Positions 9,350 to 17,993 of a stretch of 64,000 nt of DNA are shown in pieces. Within the stretch, counting starts at the first letter, position 1, and every line of letters starts with the position of its first letter. This DNA comes from Chryseolinea soli. GTDB taxonomy: Bacteria; Bacteroidota; Bacteroidia; Cytophagales; Cyclobacteriaceae. Location of the stretch: contig NZ_CP032382.1 in NCBI RefSeq assembly GCF_003589925.1, positions 7,936,001 to 8,000,000 of the forward strand. Direction: 5' to 3'. A program made the position numbers and the translations under genes. The notes below the pieces were generated by a model. It did not search any database. It had not been told where the DNA came from and worked only from the letters and a program-made list of their open reading frames with translations.

Positions 9350-9948
9350 ATGAACACCGAACGCTTAAAGAAACTACACCGGGCTTCAGGCCTGGTGCTG
9401 GCAACCTTTTTCTTTTTCCACGTCATCAACCACCTGTGTGCGTGGTGGGGTGCCGATGCGCACATCCGTGTGATGAAGCTGTTCCGCACGGTGTACCGGT
9501 TTCCACCGGTGGAATTTCTTTTACTCTCGAGCGCGCTCGTGCAGGTGATTAGCGGGCCGATATTGGTATGGAAAAAGGGATTTCAAAAAACGTATACGAT
9601 ATCCTGCAAGTGATCAGCGGCCTGTATCTTTCATTTTTTCTGTTCTATCACATCCGCGCTGTGATGCTGGGACGTTTCGTGTGGAATACCGAGACGGATT
9701 TTCACTTCGCCGCCTGGGGCGTGAAGAACTCACCGGCAGACCGTTTCTTTATTCCGTACTACTCCCTGTCGGTGCTTTGTGTTTTTATTCACGTAGCCTG
9801 TGTGCACCGGCAAAAAGTTCTGGCGCTCCGTCAATCAAAGTTCGGATTGGATTCGTCTTATCGCCTGGCTGGGCGCCATGCCGCGGTAATCATGATCACC
9901 GGTGTCGTGATCACCACGCTGATCATTACGAGCTTTATCCGGGCTTGA
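9350..9948 (+). pseudogene. Multi-pass membrane protein, split by a one-base frameshift
   Basis: Two overlapping frames encode one protein of about 199 residues. The first (from ATG 9350, MNTERLKKLHRASG) covers two hydrophobic segments and reads VWKKGFQK before ending at 9613. The second supplies DILQVISGLYLSFFLFYHI and two more segments to 9948. The break is at the A6 run 9585-9590: with seven A residues the frame reads on as FQKNVYDILQVISGL. Intramembrane His residues (FFFFHVINH, LFYHIRAV) recall the haem-binding SdhC-like cytochrome b fold, but the family is not certain. The lesion may be a real mutation or a homopolymer error. Confidence 0.75.
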
Positions 9949-9997
9949 CGGGAATCGATTTACGAGGCATTCAACCTCAGGTTGTGCTGATGGCACG

Positions 9998-12628
9998 TTA
10001 TTCTGACCGCAGCGACTTCACAGGATTTGTCAGGGCCGTCTTAACGACCTGGTAACTCACGGTGAACAAAGCCACCAAGAGTGAACAACCGATTGCCCAT
10101 ACAAATGTCCAGGCGTTGATTTGGATCTTGAACTTGAAATCCTGCAGCCAGTGGTGCATCATCCACCAACCCACCGGGGCCGCCAGTAAAAAAGCGATCA
10201 CGATCAGCCGCACAAATTCTTTTCCAAAGATCCAGGCAATGTGTGTCGCCGTGCCGCCCAAAACTTTCCGGATACCGATTTCCTTTATTTTTTGCGCCAC
10301 CATAAACGACACCAGTCCATACAAACCCAGGCAACCGATGAAGATGGCGATGAAGGAGAAGATCTGTATCAGTTTGAGTGTGGTCTCTTCCGCTTCATAA
10401 AATCGGGCAATGCTGTCGTCGAGAAACTCATACTGAAACATTTGATCGGGATGCAGTTGCGACCAGCTTTTTTCGATGGACGTCAACACGGACTTGGCCT
10501 GCGCCAGGTTGAGCTTTACGGCATAATTCATATACTCATTCCGGTAGGTTGTAATTAATATGGGGCTGATCTCCTCATGAAACGATTTGTCATGAAAGTC
10601 TCTGACGACACCGACGATCGGCGCTCTCATCTCGCCCCCATTGGCACTGATCGTTTGCCCGATCGCCTCCTCGGGCGATGCGAGGTTTAGTTTGCGAACC
10701 ATGGCTTCGTTCACGATCATCTCTCTCACGGTGTCGGATGGGAGCAGATTCCTTCCGGCAACCAAATCCAAATCAAAGGTGGACACGTAGTCGGCATCGG
10801 CCGACTTAATGCTTGTTCTGAAATTAACTTCTTCCGGACTGTTATTGAACCGGATCGAATTGCCCCAATCCTCGTTGGATGAGGGTGCGGCAAAGCAGAG
10901 CGAAACTTTTTCAACACCCGGCATCCTGGAGATCTCATTCTTTAATGCGTCCGCCAGGGTGCCGGTCGAATCGCTGCCCACCGGAACCATAACGATAGCC
11001 TCTTTATCAAAACCCAAATCGGCATGTCTGGCAAATCGAATTTGGTTCATGATCACGATCATACCGATGATCAATACCTGAGAGATCGCAAACTGTGTCA
11101 CAATCAATGTGCGCCGCGTATTGAACCCGCCGACATTTTGTTGAGAAAGCCTTCCCTTCAATGCGGCCACAGGTTGAAATCCAGCCAACACCAACCCGGG
11201 ATAATAACCCGCCAAAAAGGTGACGATAATGCCCAGCGCCAAAACGAACAGGAACAATGACCCATCAGAAAATAAGTCCATCGTCATTTGGGTTTTGAAA
11301 GAACCGTCTACATAAGGAAAGGTGATATAAGCCACCAAAGCGGCCACGCTCACGCCTGCAAACGTGATCATTCCCGTTTCGAAAATAAACTGCCAGAACA
11401 ACTGCCGCTTCACGCCGCCGAGAACTTTTCTTACGCCGACTTCTTTCGATCGTTTTAAAGCTTGCGCGGTAGCCAGGTTTATAAAATTTACGCAAGCCGT
11501 GACGATCAAAAACAAACCGATCACGGACAGGATCCACAAATTGCGTTTTCCCATCGGCCCACCATACTGAGGATTGAAATGAACATCCGCCAAGGGCTGC
11601 AATTTATAATGATGAACATTTTTGCTGGTCGGGCGATAGATTTTCACATACGCCGACATGACCTCTTCCACCTTGGCGATCGATGCCTGAGGCTGAAGAA
11701 GGACATAACATTTCATTCCATCCCGGATCCCATTCCACCCCTCCTTATCGCTTGCCAGCCAGGGATCATAAGATTTCAGAGAAGGATAGGACACAAAGAT
11801 CTCGGTTTTGAAATCGGTATTGGAAGGCAAGTTTTTGAGCACGCCCGTAACCGTGAACGGGAGTTTGTTATCCAACCAAAATGTTTCACCCATTGGATTT
11901 TCATTCCCAAAAAACTTTTGGGCCATTCTTTCGGTGAGGATCGCGGTATGGGGCGCCGTTAAGGCCGTTGCTTTGTTTCCTTGTAGTAAAGGGAAATTGA
12001 AAATATCAAAGAACGTTGCTTCGCTGAACGCGAGACCTTCCGGTTCATTAAATTTAACAAGCTCGTTCCCTTTCCGAAGCGTTATGAGCGCATCGCGTCC
12101 AGTAAAAACGCGTGCGATCTTTTCACCATAGGTATAATCGTTGCGAAAAAATTCTCCTAACGGCGAGGGAACACTGCTTCTGTAGGCGATAACATCCCGG
12201 TGAAGCTCCGTGACCACTCTATATATCCTGTCCGGATTCTGGTGAAAATTATCGAAACTCAAATTGTGTTTCACCAACAAAAAAATGAATATCCCGCACG
12301 CCATACTCAACGCCAGACCAGCCACGTTGATGAGAGAGTATGCTTTATTTTTTGCCAAATTTCTCCATCCGATTTTGAAGTAACTTTTATACATACCGTA
12401 GGGGTTTAAGTTCTGGTGTTTCTTTGGTGGCCTGATAATGCCCGGCCGGAACAGCAACAGCACATCGATGATAAATTTCAGATCCGCTTTGCGCTTGCCC
12501 AACGTCTTCCGTCGCAGCGCATAAACTTCCATCAGGTCACCTTCAATATAATCCTGCATCCTCGGGTGACAGTACCAGCGGAAAAACTTTAAAAAGAACC
12601 GGGGTGGATGTTCATTCCTCTTTTTCAT
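9998..12628 (-). CDS. FtsX/MacB-like ABC transporter permease with N-terminal prefix domain
   Basis: About 876 residues. A cytoplasmic prefix (PPRFFLKFFRWYCHPRM, IEGDLMEVY, DLKFIIDVLLLFRPGI) of the type called permease prefix domain 2 precedes two MacB-like periplasmic core plus FtsX units. The membrane repeats are marked by SLINVAGLALSMACGIFIF, GVRKVLGGVKRQLFWQF and GIRKVLGGTATHIAWIFGKEF. Such permeases normally work with a separate MacB-type ATPase, which is not in this window. ATG 12628 overlaps the TGA of a short upstream frame (ATGA), so I prefer it to ATG 12634. Members with this prefix are commonly paired with a PadR regulator. Confidence 0.9.
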   Translation of the reverse strand: MKKRNEHPPRFFLKFFRWYCHPRMQDYIEGDLMEVYALRRKTLGKRKADLKFIIDVLLLFRPGIIRPPKKHQNLNPYGMYKSYFKIGWRNLAKNKAYSLINVAGLALSMACGIFIFLLVKHNLSFDNFHQNPDRIYRVVTELHRDVIAYRSSVPSPLGEFFRNDYTYGEKIARVFTGRDALITLRKGNELVKFNEPEGLAFSEATFFDIFNFPLLQGNKATALTAPHTAILTERMAQKFFGNENPMGETFWLDNKLPFTVTGVLKNLPSNTDFKTEIFVSYPSLKSYDPWLASDKEGWNGIRDGMKCYVLLQPQASIAKVEEVMSAYVKIYRPTSKNVHHYKLQPLADVHFNPQYGGPMGKRNLWILSVIGLFLIVTACVNFINLATAQALKRSKEVGVRKVLGGVKRQLFWQFIFETGMITFAGVSVAALVAYITFPYVDGSFKTQMTMDLFSDGSLFLFVLALGIIVTFLAGYYPGLVLAGFQPVAALKGRLSQQNVGGFNTRRTLIVTQFAISQVLIIGMIVIMNQIRFARHADLGFDKEAIVMVPVGSDSTGTLADALKNEISRMPGVEKVSLCFAAPSSNEDWGNSIRFNNSPEEVNFRTSIKSADADYVSTFDLDLVAGRNLLPSDTVREMIVNEAMVRKLNLASPEEAIGQTISANGGEMRAPIVGVVRDFHDKSFHEEISPILITTYRNEYMNYAVKLNLAQAKSVLTSIEKSWSQLHPDQMFQYEFLDDSIARFYEAEETTLKLIQIFSFIAIFIGCLGLYGLVSFMVAQKIKEIGIRKVLGGTATHIAWIFGKEFVRLIVIAFLLAAPVGWWMMHHWLQDFKFKIQINAWTFVWAIGCSLLVALFTVSYQVVKTALTNPVKSLRSE

Positions 12629-12678
12629 GGGCATGCGCTGGCCACTTCTTCAACCTTACCCAACGCGTATTTTCTCAT
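12625..12678 (-). pseudogene. Probable stub of a PadR regulator gene
   Basis: A 17-codon frame, MRKYALGKVEEVASACP, ends with TGA overlapping the permease ATG 12628. In the phylum, PadR genes paired with prefix-domain permeases commonly begin with a similar Lys/Arg-Tyr-x-Leu-Gly-x-(Phe/Val)-Glu-Glu stretch and overlap the permease gene in the same way. I therefore read this as the start and stop of a PadR gene whose middle was deleted. The alternative is a short leader peptide that couples translation to the permease. Confidence 0.4.
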
Positions 12679-12686
12679 GGCAGCAT

Positions 12687-12714
12687 ATTATTATCTAAAT
12701 GTAGGAATAATAAT
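12687..12714 (-). promoter_or_regulatory. Dyad overlapping the permease promoter
   Basis: ATTATTA (12687-12693) and TAATAAT (12708-12714) form an inverted repeat. Its centre holds a minus-strand TACATTTA (12696-12703), close to the Bacteroidota -7 consensus TAnnTTTG. It lies just upstream of the PadR-like stub, the expected place for a PadR operator. No clear -33 TTTG is present at the usual spacing. Confidence 0.4.
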
Positions 12715-12885
12715 CATGCCAATGTAAAAATATCCTCATTCTGAAATCACCGGGGCATTCTAACCAACCTTGTGTTCATTTTCGTCCACGTTTTTTTCGC
12801 AAGCGATCACGTCACGCCCGGGCACGGTAGAACTGGGTTGCTCGAGACATGAACCTTTGTTTTCGGAAGAGCGGATGGTATGTCC

Positions 12886-12893
12886 TATATTTG
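12886..12893 (+). promoter_or_regulatory. -7 promoter element for mnmH-selD
   Basis: TATATTTG matches the Bacteroidota -7 box TAnnTTTG exactly and ends 35 nt before ATG 12929. It falls inside the longest possible reading frame (from 12770), which argues for the 12929 start. A TTTG lies at 12856-12859, but its spacing (26) is longer than the usual 19, so the -33 box is uncertain. Confidence 0.5.
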
Positions 12894-12928
12894 TGGTTGG
12901 CCATTCACCTACACGGGAACACGGTAAG

Positions 12929-13962
12929 ATGATTCATCCCATTACGATCAACGACCTTATGAGCCTGACGGAGCCCGTTCCGTTGGCCGATGTGCGTACG
13001 CCCGCAGAGTTCGAGCATGGCCATATTCCCGGGGCGTTCAATCTGCCTCTGTTCAGTAACGAGGAACGGGTTTTAGTGGGCACTACTTATAAGCAAGTCG
13101 GAAAAGACGCAGCGATACTATTGGGGTTTGATCTCACCGGTCCCAAGTGGTCCGGGTTTATCAAACAGGCGCTGGAAAGGGCGCCGGCGAAAAAGATCGC
13201 CCTGCACTGCTGGCGCGGCGGCATGCGAAGTGGTGCCATGGCGTGGGCACTGGATCTCTATGGGTTTGAAGTATACCTCGTAAAAGGTGGATACAAGCAC
13301 TACAGACGATGGGCGCTCGATCAATTCGAAGCTGCCTACGAATTGTTCATCTTAGGGGGTATGACCGGGTCGGGCAAGACCAGGATCCTCCATGAGCTCC
13401 GTGCATTGGGCCAGCAGGTAATTGATTTGGAAGATCTTGCGCAACACCAGGGCTCTTCGTATGGCAGCATGAACAAATTCGTGCAGCCGACACAGGAACA
13501 ATTTGAAAACCATCTCGCTTCCGCGTTAAACAAATGCGACAAGCAACGGAAAATATGGGTAGAGGATGAAAGTTCTACCATTGGCAGATGCATGGTCCCC
13601 AGGGCTTTCTGGAATCAGATGGCAGCCGCTTTTTTGATCGATATAAATGTTCCCGCGACGGAACGCATGGAAGCATTGGTGCAAGAGTATGGTTCGTTGG
13701 ATAAAGATTTTCTGATCGCCTGTACGGAGCGCATCCGGAAACGCCTGGGACTGGACCGGGCCAAACTGGCCGTGCTCGCCATTAAAGAAGATCGCATGGC
13801 GGATTTCAAGTCGTCATGATCTATTACGATAAGGCCTATCGCTCGGGTTTGGCCCGTCGCGATGCCGGTCATGTCCTTCACGTGGACCTTGAAAATGCCA
13901 ACCCCAACCAGAATGCCCGGAAAATTTTGGGCGCCGTCCAGGCCATACCTTTGGTAAGCTAA
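12929..13962 (+). pseudogene. mnmH: tRNA 2-selenouridine synthase, frameshifted near its C-terminus
   Basis: The N-terminal rhodanese domain shows PLADVRTPAEFEHGHIPGAFNLPL and the active-site Cys in HCWRGGMRSGAMAW. It is followed by the P-loop GGMTGSGKT, the layout of MnmH/SelU, which replaces sulfur by selenium in the wobble uridine of tRNA using selenophosphate. The first frame stops at 13819. The missing C-terminus continues in the next frame as IYYDKAYRSGLARRDAGHVL up to TAA 13960-13962, so one base is missing around 13795-13816. The fused product would be about 345 residues, a normal size. It is 12 nt before selD, its selenium donor, so both form one operon. Confidence 0.85.
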
Positions 13963-13974
13963 TCAGATCATGAA

Positions 13975-15033
13975 ATGATGGAGACGATGGAATTTAAACT
14001 CACCCAATATTCTCACGGCGCCGGCTGCGGTTGCAAGATCAGTCCGGCGATACTGGACAAAATACTGCATAGCAACATCGCCACACCGACCGACGCCCGC
14101 CTCCTGGTAGGGAACGATAAACGCGACGATGCCGCTGTTTTAGATTTGGGCAATGGCACCGCGCTGATCTCCACGACCGATTTTTTCATGCCCATCGTGG
14201 ATGATCCGTATGATTTTGGCAGGATCGCTTCGGCGAACGCCATTAGCGACGTATACGCCATGGGTGGCAAACCTGTGCTGGCCATTGCCATTCTGGGCTG
14301 GCCGGTAGACAAACTGCCACCCGAGGTAGCGCAACGCGTGTTGGAAGGGGCAAGAGCCGTATGCGCAGAAGCAGGCATTGCCCTCGCCGGCGGCCACAGC
14401 ATCGACTGTCCCGAGCCTGTGTTTGGTTTGGCCGTGAACGGGTTGGTGAACAGCTATCAGGTGAAACAAAATTCTACGGCAACGGCGGGATGCCGGTTGT
14501 ATTTAACCAAGGCGCTAGGCGTAGGCATACTGTCGACGGCTCAAAAAAGAGGACTACTCCTCGCCGACGACGCCGCCATCGCCTTGCAAAGCATGACGAC
14601 GCTGAATAAGCTCGGCGAACTATTCGGTAAGCTGGAGTATATAAAAGCGATGACCGACGTAACCGGCTTTGGTTTGCTGGGACATCTCACCGAAATGTGC
14701 GAAGGAAGCGGCTTGTCTGCCGTGATTGAATACAAGAAAGTGCCTGTCATTGCTTCCTTGCCACACTATCTCCAACAAAAATGTTTTCCGGGCGGCACGC
14801 AACGGAACTGGAACAGCTACGGTCACAAGATCGGCACACTTTCCGATGAGCAACGCTATATCCTGGCCGACCCACAGACCAGCGGTGGTTTACTCGTGGC
14901 CGTCGCCGAAGAAGGCATCGAAGATTTTGAAAGGCTTCTGCAGGAAAACAATCTGCCGGCGGGGCAGTGTAGCCCCTTTGGCGTTCTGAAAGCCCAGGAT
15001 GGCGGTCCTTTAATTCGCGTGGACCCTTCTTAA
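13975..15033 (+). CDS. selD: Selenide, water dikinase (selenophosphate synthase)
   Basis: 352 residues with the SelD N-terminal signature [13 protein letters not shown] (catalytic Cys18 and Lys21), the metal/ATP-binding [15 protein letters not shown] and [13 protein letters not shown], and the C-terminal [13 protein letters not shown]. It makes selenophosphate from selenide and ATP. The catalytic residue is Cys, not selenocysteine, so no UGA recoding is needed. Linked to mnmH and with no selA, selB or selC in view, it probably serves selenouridine in tRNA; selenoprotein synthesis elsewhere in the genome cannot be excluded. Confidence 0.97.
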   Translation: MMETMEFKLTQYSHGAGCGCKISPAILDKILHSNIATPTDARLLVGNDKRDDAAVLDLGNGTALISTTDFFMPIVDDPYDFGRIASANAISDVYAMGGKPVLAIAILGWPVDKLPPEVAQRVLEGARAVCAEAGIALAGGHSIDCPEPVFGLAVNGLVNSYQVKQNSTATAGCRLYLTKALGVGILSTAQKRGLLLADDAAIALQSMTTLNKLGELFGKLEYIKAMTDVTGFGLLGHLTEMCEGSGLSAVIEYKKVPVIASLPHYLQQKCFPGGTQRNWNSYGHKIGTLSDEQRYILADPQTSGGLLVAVAEEGIEDFERLLQENNLPAGQCSPFGVLKAQDGGPLIRVDPS

Positions 15034-15103
15034 ATCTCTTCCTTTTTTTCGTCTCCGGCTATTTCTTTTCGCCTGACTATCACTATTAGTATCCTTTTGG
15101 TGC

Positions 15104-15126
15104 GTAGGTCACTATATAGTACCTAC
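15104..15126. promoter_or_regulatory. Inverted repeat upstream of the MBL hydrolase gene
   Basis: GTAGGTCACTAT (15104-15115) and ATAGTACCTAC (15116-15126) are complementary apart from one extra C. The AT-rich centre, the lack of a T run and the position about 46 nt before ATG 15172 fit an operator better than a terminator of selD, which ends at 15033. Confidence 0.35.
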
Positions 15127-15171
15127 TTGATTTTTAGGATAGAAGGCCGGTATTTGACAACAAATACATGC

Positions 15172-16155
15172 ATGATGAAAAGAAGAGCTCTTCTCAAACG
15201 CCTCGCATTGATGGGTGGCATAGCCGCTATTCCCTTCAAGATATTACGGGCTGAACCCGCTGTCATCAAAACCGTGAAACGACCCTTTCACCAGCTCAAG
15301 GTAGGAACATTGGACTTGACGGTGCTCACGGATGGTCATATCGCCTTAAGCCCCATACAACCGACGTTCCCCAATGGAAGCGAACAAGCCGAAAAAGAAT
15401 TGCTGCAAAAACATTTTCGCTCCACCGAGGCGATAGACCTGAGCATGAACATCCTGGTCATCAAAAAAGAGAATGACGTGATCCTGGTCGATACCGGCAC
15501 CGGCGGCAACTTCGGACCTGCCTCGGGGTGGATGCTGTCCTCCATGGCCGATGCCGGCATAACACCGGAAAGTATCACCCACGTTGTGATCTCACATGCC
15601 CATCCCGATCACGTGGGCGGATTGCTCACAAAAGAAGGGGCGCCTGTGTTTCCTCATGCGCAGGTGCATGTAGCCCGGCTGGAACATGAATTCTGGATGG
15701 CGCCTCAACAGGATTTTTCCAAATCGAAATTCCAGGACAAAAAATTGCTCGCCGCATTTACGGCGTCCACACAGACCATCTTCAAAACGCTGCAAGTGCA
15801 AGTTCGCTTGTTCGAACACGGCGTCGAGCTATTGGGTTGCCTGCGCATGGAACTGGCCCCGGGTCACACGCCGGGACATACACTGGTGCACGTCTATTCC
15901 GGTTCGGAAGAATTGGTCCACGTAGCCGATCTTCTCCATTCCGATGTGTTGTCGGTCCAACACCCCGAATGGGGATTCAATGGCGACACCAACCTCGAGC
16001 AGGCCATGGCTACACGCAAGAAAGTACTGGCCGACCTCAGCAAGGGAGGTAAGCGAACCTTCGGCTATCACCTCCCCTGGCCCGGCATCGGGCATGTGCG
16101 CAAGCAGGGCGAAGGCTATGAGTGGGTGGCCGAGGCATATGCTTTTCCGGAGTGA
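15172..16155 (+). CDS. Exported MBL-fold metallo-hydrolase (Tat-type signal)
   Basis: About 328 residues. The N-terminus MMKRRALLKRLALMGGIAAIP has the paired Arg and hydrophobic stretch of a twin-arginine signal. The metallo-beta-lactamase fold shows the metal motif SHAHPDHVGG, a preceding NILVIKKENDVILVDTGTG, and later His/Asp ligands in APGHTPGHTLVHVYS and HVADLLHSD. This is the periplasmic class related to AHL lactonase-like hydrolases; the substrate is not deducible. The ATG pair at 15172/15175 starts the signal peptide; the longer frame from 15097 would cover the upstream inverted repeat and is unlikely. Confidence 0.88.
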   Translation: MMKRRALLKRLALMGGIAAIPFKILRAEPAVIKTVKRPFHQLKVGTLDLTVLTDGHIALSPIQPTFPNGSEQAEKELLQKHFRSTEAIDLSMNILVIKKENDVILVDTGTGGNFGPASGWMLSSMADAGITPESITHVVISHAHPDHVGGLLTKEGAPVFPHAQVHVARLEHEFWMAPQQDFSKSKFQDKKLLAAFTASTQTIFKTLQVQVRLFEHGVELLGCLRMELAPGHTPGHTLVHVYSGSEELVHVADLLHSDVLSVQHPEWGFNGDTNLEQAMATRKKVLADLSKGGKRTFGYHLPWPGIGHVRKQGEGYEWVAEAYAFPE

Positions 16156-16231
16156 TACAAAGGGACAACTCTCAAGCCGGGAACCTTTGAAAAGACCTGC
16201 GCGTATAGAGTATGTCCCGTAACTTTTAACT

Positions 16232-17146
16232 ATGAGCCGAAAGTATACCGTCTATCAGATCAATTCGTTTACGACAACGAAGTTTACGGGTAACCCGGCT
16301 GGTGTCGTGGTCGATGCCCACGGGCTCTCCGATGCGGAAATGCTGCTCATCGCACGCGAACTAAAAAACTCCGAAACCGCTTTCTTGTTTTCACCTCACG
16401 AAAAGACGGACAACTACGATGTCGAAGTCCGATTCTTCACTCCGACCACCGAAGTCCCGATTTGTGGACACGCCACCATAGCAGCGCATTTTGTCAGGGT
16501 GTTGGAACAACAGGCGCAACCCGGTCAAACGCTTTTGCAAAAAACAAAAGCGGGCATTCTTCCCATCGAGATCATCGCATCCGGTGACGCGATCAAAATC
16601 AAAATGACGCAGGGGAAGATCAGCTTTGAGTCCATTGACCCCCGTCACCAATCCGAAATACTAAACGCATTGGGGATCAGCGAACGTGAGGTCAATAAAA
16701 ATTGCCCGGTCGAGATCGCCTCAACGGGGCATTCCAAAGTCATGATCGGCATAAACTCGAGAGAAAAGTTAAATCGTTTAGCGCCGAACCTCACCGAACT
16801 CAAAAGGATCAGCAGTTTGATAAAGTGCAACGGTTATTTTGTCTTCACCTTTGATTCTGATGACGCTAACATCTTAACCCACGGAAGAATGTTCGCCCCC
16901 GCCATTGGTATCGATGAGGACCCGGTCACGGGAAATGCCAATGGCCCGCTGGGTGCTTATTTGGTTAAAAACAATCTTGCAAATTTCAATGGGAATCGGT
17001 TCTCCTTCACTGCCAAACAGGGCGAGGCCATCGGAAGACCCGGTACGATGGAAGTCTATGTGGATGTTCAAGAAAACATACCATTAAAAGTAGCGATACT
17101 GGGAGAAGCTATCCCGGTTTTTAAGACTACGATTGAACTGGAGTAA
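16232..17146 (+). CDS. PhzF-family isomerase-like protein
   Basis: 304 residues with the PhzF/YddE fold: start VYQINSFTTTKFTGNPAGVVVDA, then ARELKNSETAFLF with the conserved catalytic Glu (in NSETAF), VRFFTPTTEVPICGHATIAA and a C-terminal EDPVTGNANGPLGAYL. The family includes the phenazine-pathway isomerase PhzF and diaminopimelate-epimerase-like proteins. No phenazine genes are nearby, so the substrate is unknown. It converges on the LytTR regulator gene with a shared hairpin between them. Confidence 0.92.
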   Translation: MSRKYTVYQINSFTTTKFTGNPAGVVVDAHGLSDAEMLLIARELKNSETAFLFSPHEKTDNYDVEVRFFTPTTEVPICGHATIAAHFVRVLEQQAQPGQTLLQKTKAGILPIEIIASGDAIKIKMTQGKISFESIDPRHQSEILNALGISEREVNKNCPVEIASTGHSKVMIGINSREKLNRLAPNLTELKRISSLIKCNGYFVFTFDSDDANILTHGRMFAPAIGIDEDPVTGNANGPLGAYLVKNNLANFNGNRFSFTAKQGEAIGRPGTMEVYVDVQENIPLKVAILGEAIPVFKTTIELE

Positions 17147-17167
17147 ATACAAGGTTAGTGTTCCGCC

Positions 17168-17192
17168 TTTGTTGGTGTTCTTCACCAACAAA
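17168..17192. terminator. Hairpin between convergent phzF-like and LytTR genes
   Basis: TTTGTTGGTG (17168-17177), a 5-nt loop TTCTT, and CACCAACAAA (17183-17192) form a perfect 10-bp stem between two genes that converge. A/T at the stem base on both strands suits a bidirectional terminator. Confidence 0.6.
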
Positions 17193-17242
17193 TTCAGCAA
17201 TCTGCCACCCTATGTTGGCGGCAAAAAACAATGCCCACCCCG

Positions 17243-17992
17243 TTATTTTTCCGACAACAATCTCAACACCTCCTCCTTCCTCCTCCTCGACACCGGAAGG
17301 CTCATACCATCTTTTATCCACAACATTCCTTCTTTATCCAGGTGTGCCACGTGCCGGATATTGACCAGGTGGGATTTGTGAATGCGGACGAATCCGTGCT
17401 CATTTAAGATCTCTTCGTATTCTTTTAGCGTCTTTGAAACAATGATGGGGTGCTTGTTCAAAAAGTAGAAGTGGGTGTAATTATTATCGCCTTCACAGCG
17501 GAGAATATCGGCGGGGTCAATAAAAAAAACACCTTCGGCAGTGCTCAGGGCGAGTTTGAAATGTGATTGATTTTTCTGGTTCAGGTTGTGAATAAGATTA
17601 TTCACCAGATTTTCTTTTTTGAGGGGGTGACGCTCCTGCTTTATGATATGCCGGTTGATGGCATTTTGCAGTTCCGAAATATCGATGGGCTTTAGCAGGT
17701 AGTCCAGGGCGCTAAAGCGGATGGCTTTAATAGCGTATCGATCGTACGCGGTGGTAAATATCACATCGAAGTCGCCATTGCTCGCTTTGTTCAGTAAGTC
17801 GAACCCGTTCATGTTCGGCATTTCCACGTCGAGCATGATGAGCGTGGGCCGGAACAGGGGGATCGCATCGAGGGCTTCTTGCGCGGAGCGGCAAATTTTT
17901 ATGGTTTTATTGCCGGCGATGTGTTTTTCAATCAACCGTTGCAGGATATTGCCTGCCGACAGCTCATCGTCTACGATCATTATTTTTATCAT
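17243..17992 (-). CDS. LytTR-family response regulator
   Basis: 249 residues: receiver domain (acidic pair in IMIVDDE, phosphoacceptor Asp about 55 in LIMLDVEMPNMNGFDLL) and a C-terminal LytTR DNA-binding domain (ILRCEGDNNYTHFYF, YEEILNEHGFVRIHKSHLVN). It acts as the output of the propeller kinase encoded just upstream: the kinase stop and this ATG at 17992 are separated by one nucleotide, so they are translationally coupled. A longer start at 18064 would overlap the kinase and adds residues outside the receiver fold. Confidence 0.95.
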   Translation of the reverse strand: MIKIMIVDDELSAGNILQRLIEKHIAGNKTIKICRSAQEALDAIPLFRPTLIMLDVEMPNMNGFDLLNKASNGDFDVIFTTAYDRYAIKAIRFSALDYLLKPIDISELQNAINRHIIKQERHPLKKENLVNNLIHNLNQKNQSHFKLALSTAEGVFFIDPADILRCEGDNNYTHFYFLNKHPIIVSKTLKEYEEILNEHGFVRIHKSHLVNIRHVAHLDKEGMLWIKDGMSLPVSRRRKEEVLRLLSEK

Positions 17993-17993
17993 C

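Noticed and set aside
9568..9613. Programmed -1 frameshift at the A6C run of the membrane-protein gene.
   Set aside because: The A AAA AAC heptamer is present but out of phase with the zero frame (CAA AAA ACG), and no downstream hairpin is evident; a lost A is simpler.
12770..12928. Longer N-terminus for MnmH from 12770.
   Set aside because: The extra 53 residues are unlike the family, and an exact TAnnTTTG -7 box lies inside this stretch.
13975..14040. Selenocysteine in SelD.
   Set aside because: The active-site codons in GCGCK are ordinary Cys codons with no TGA.
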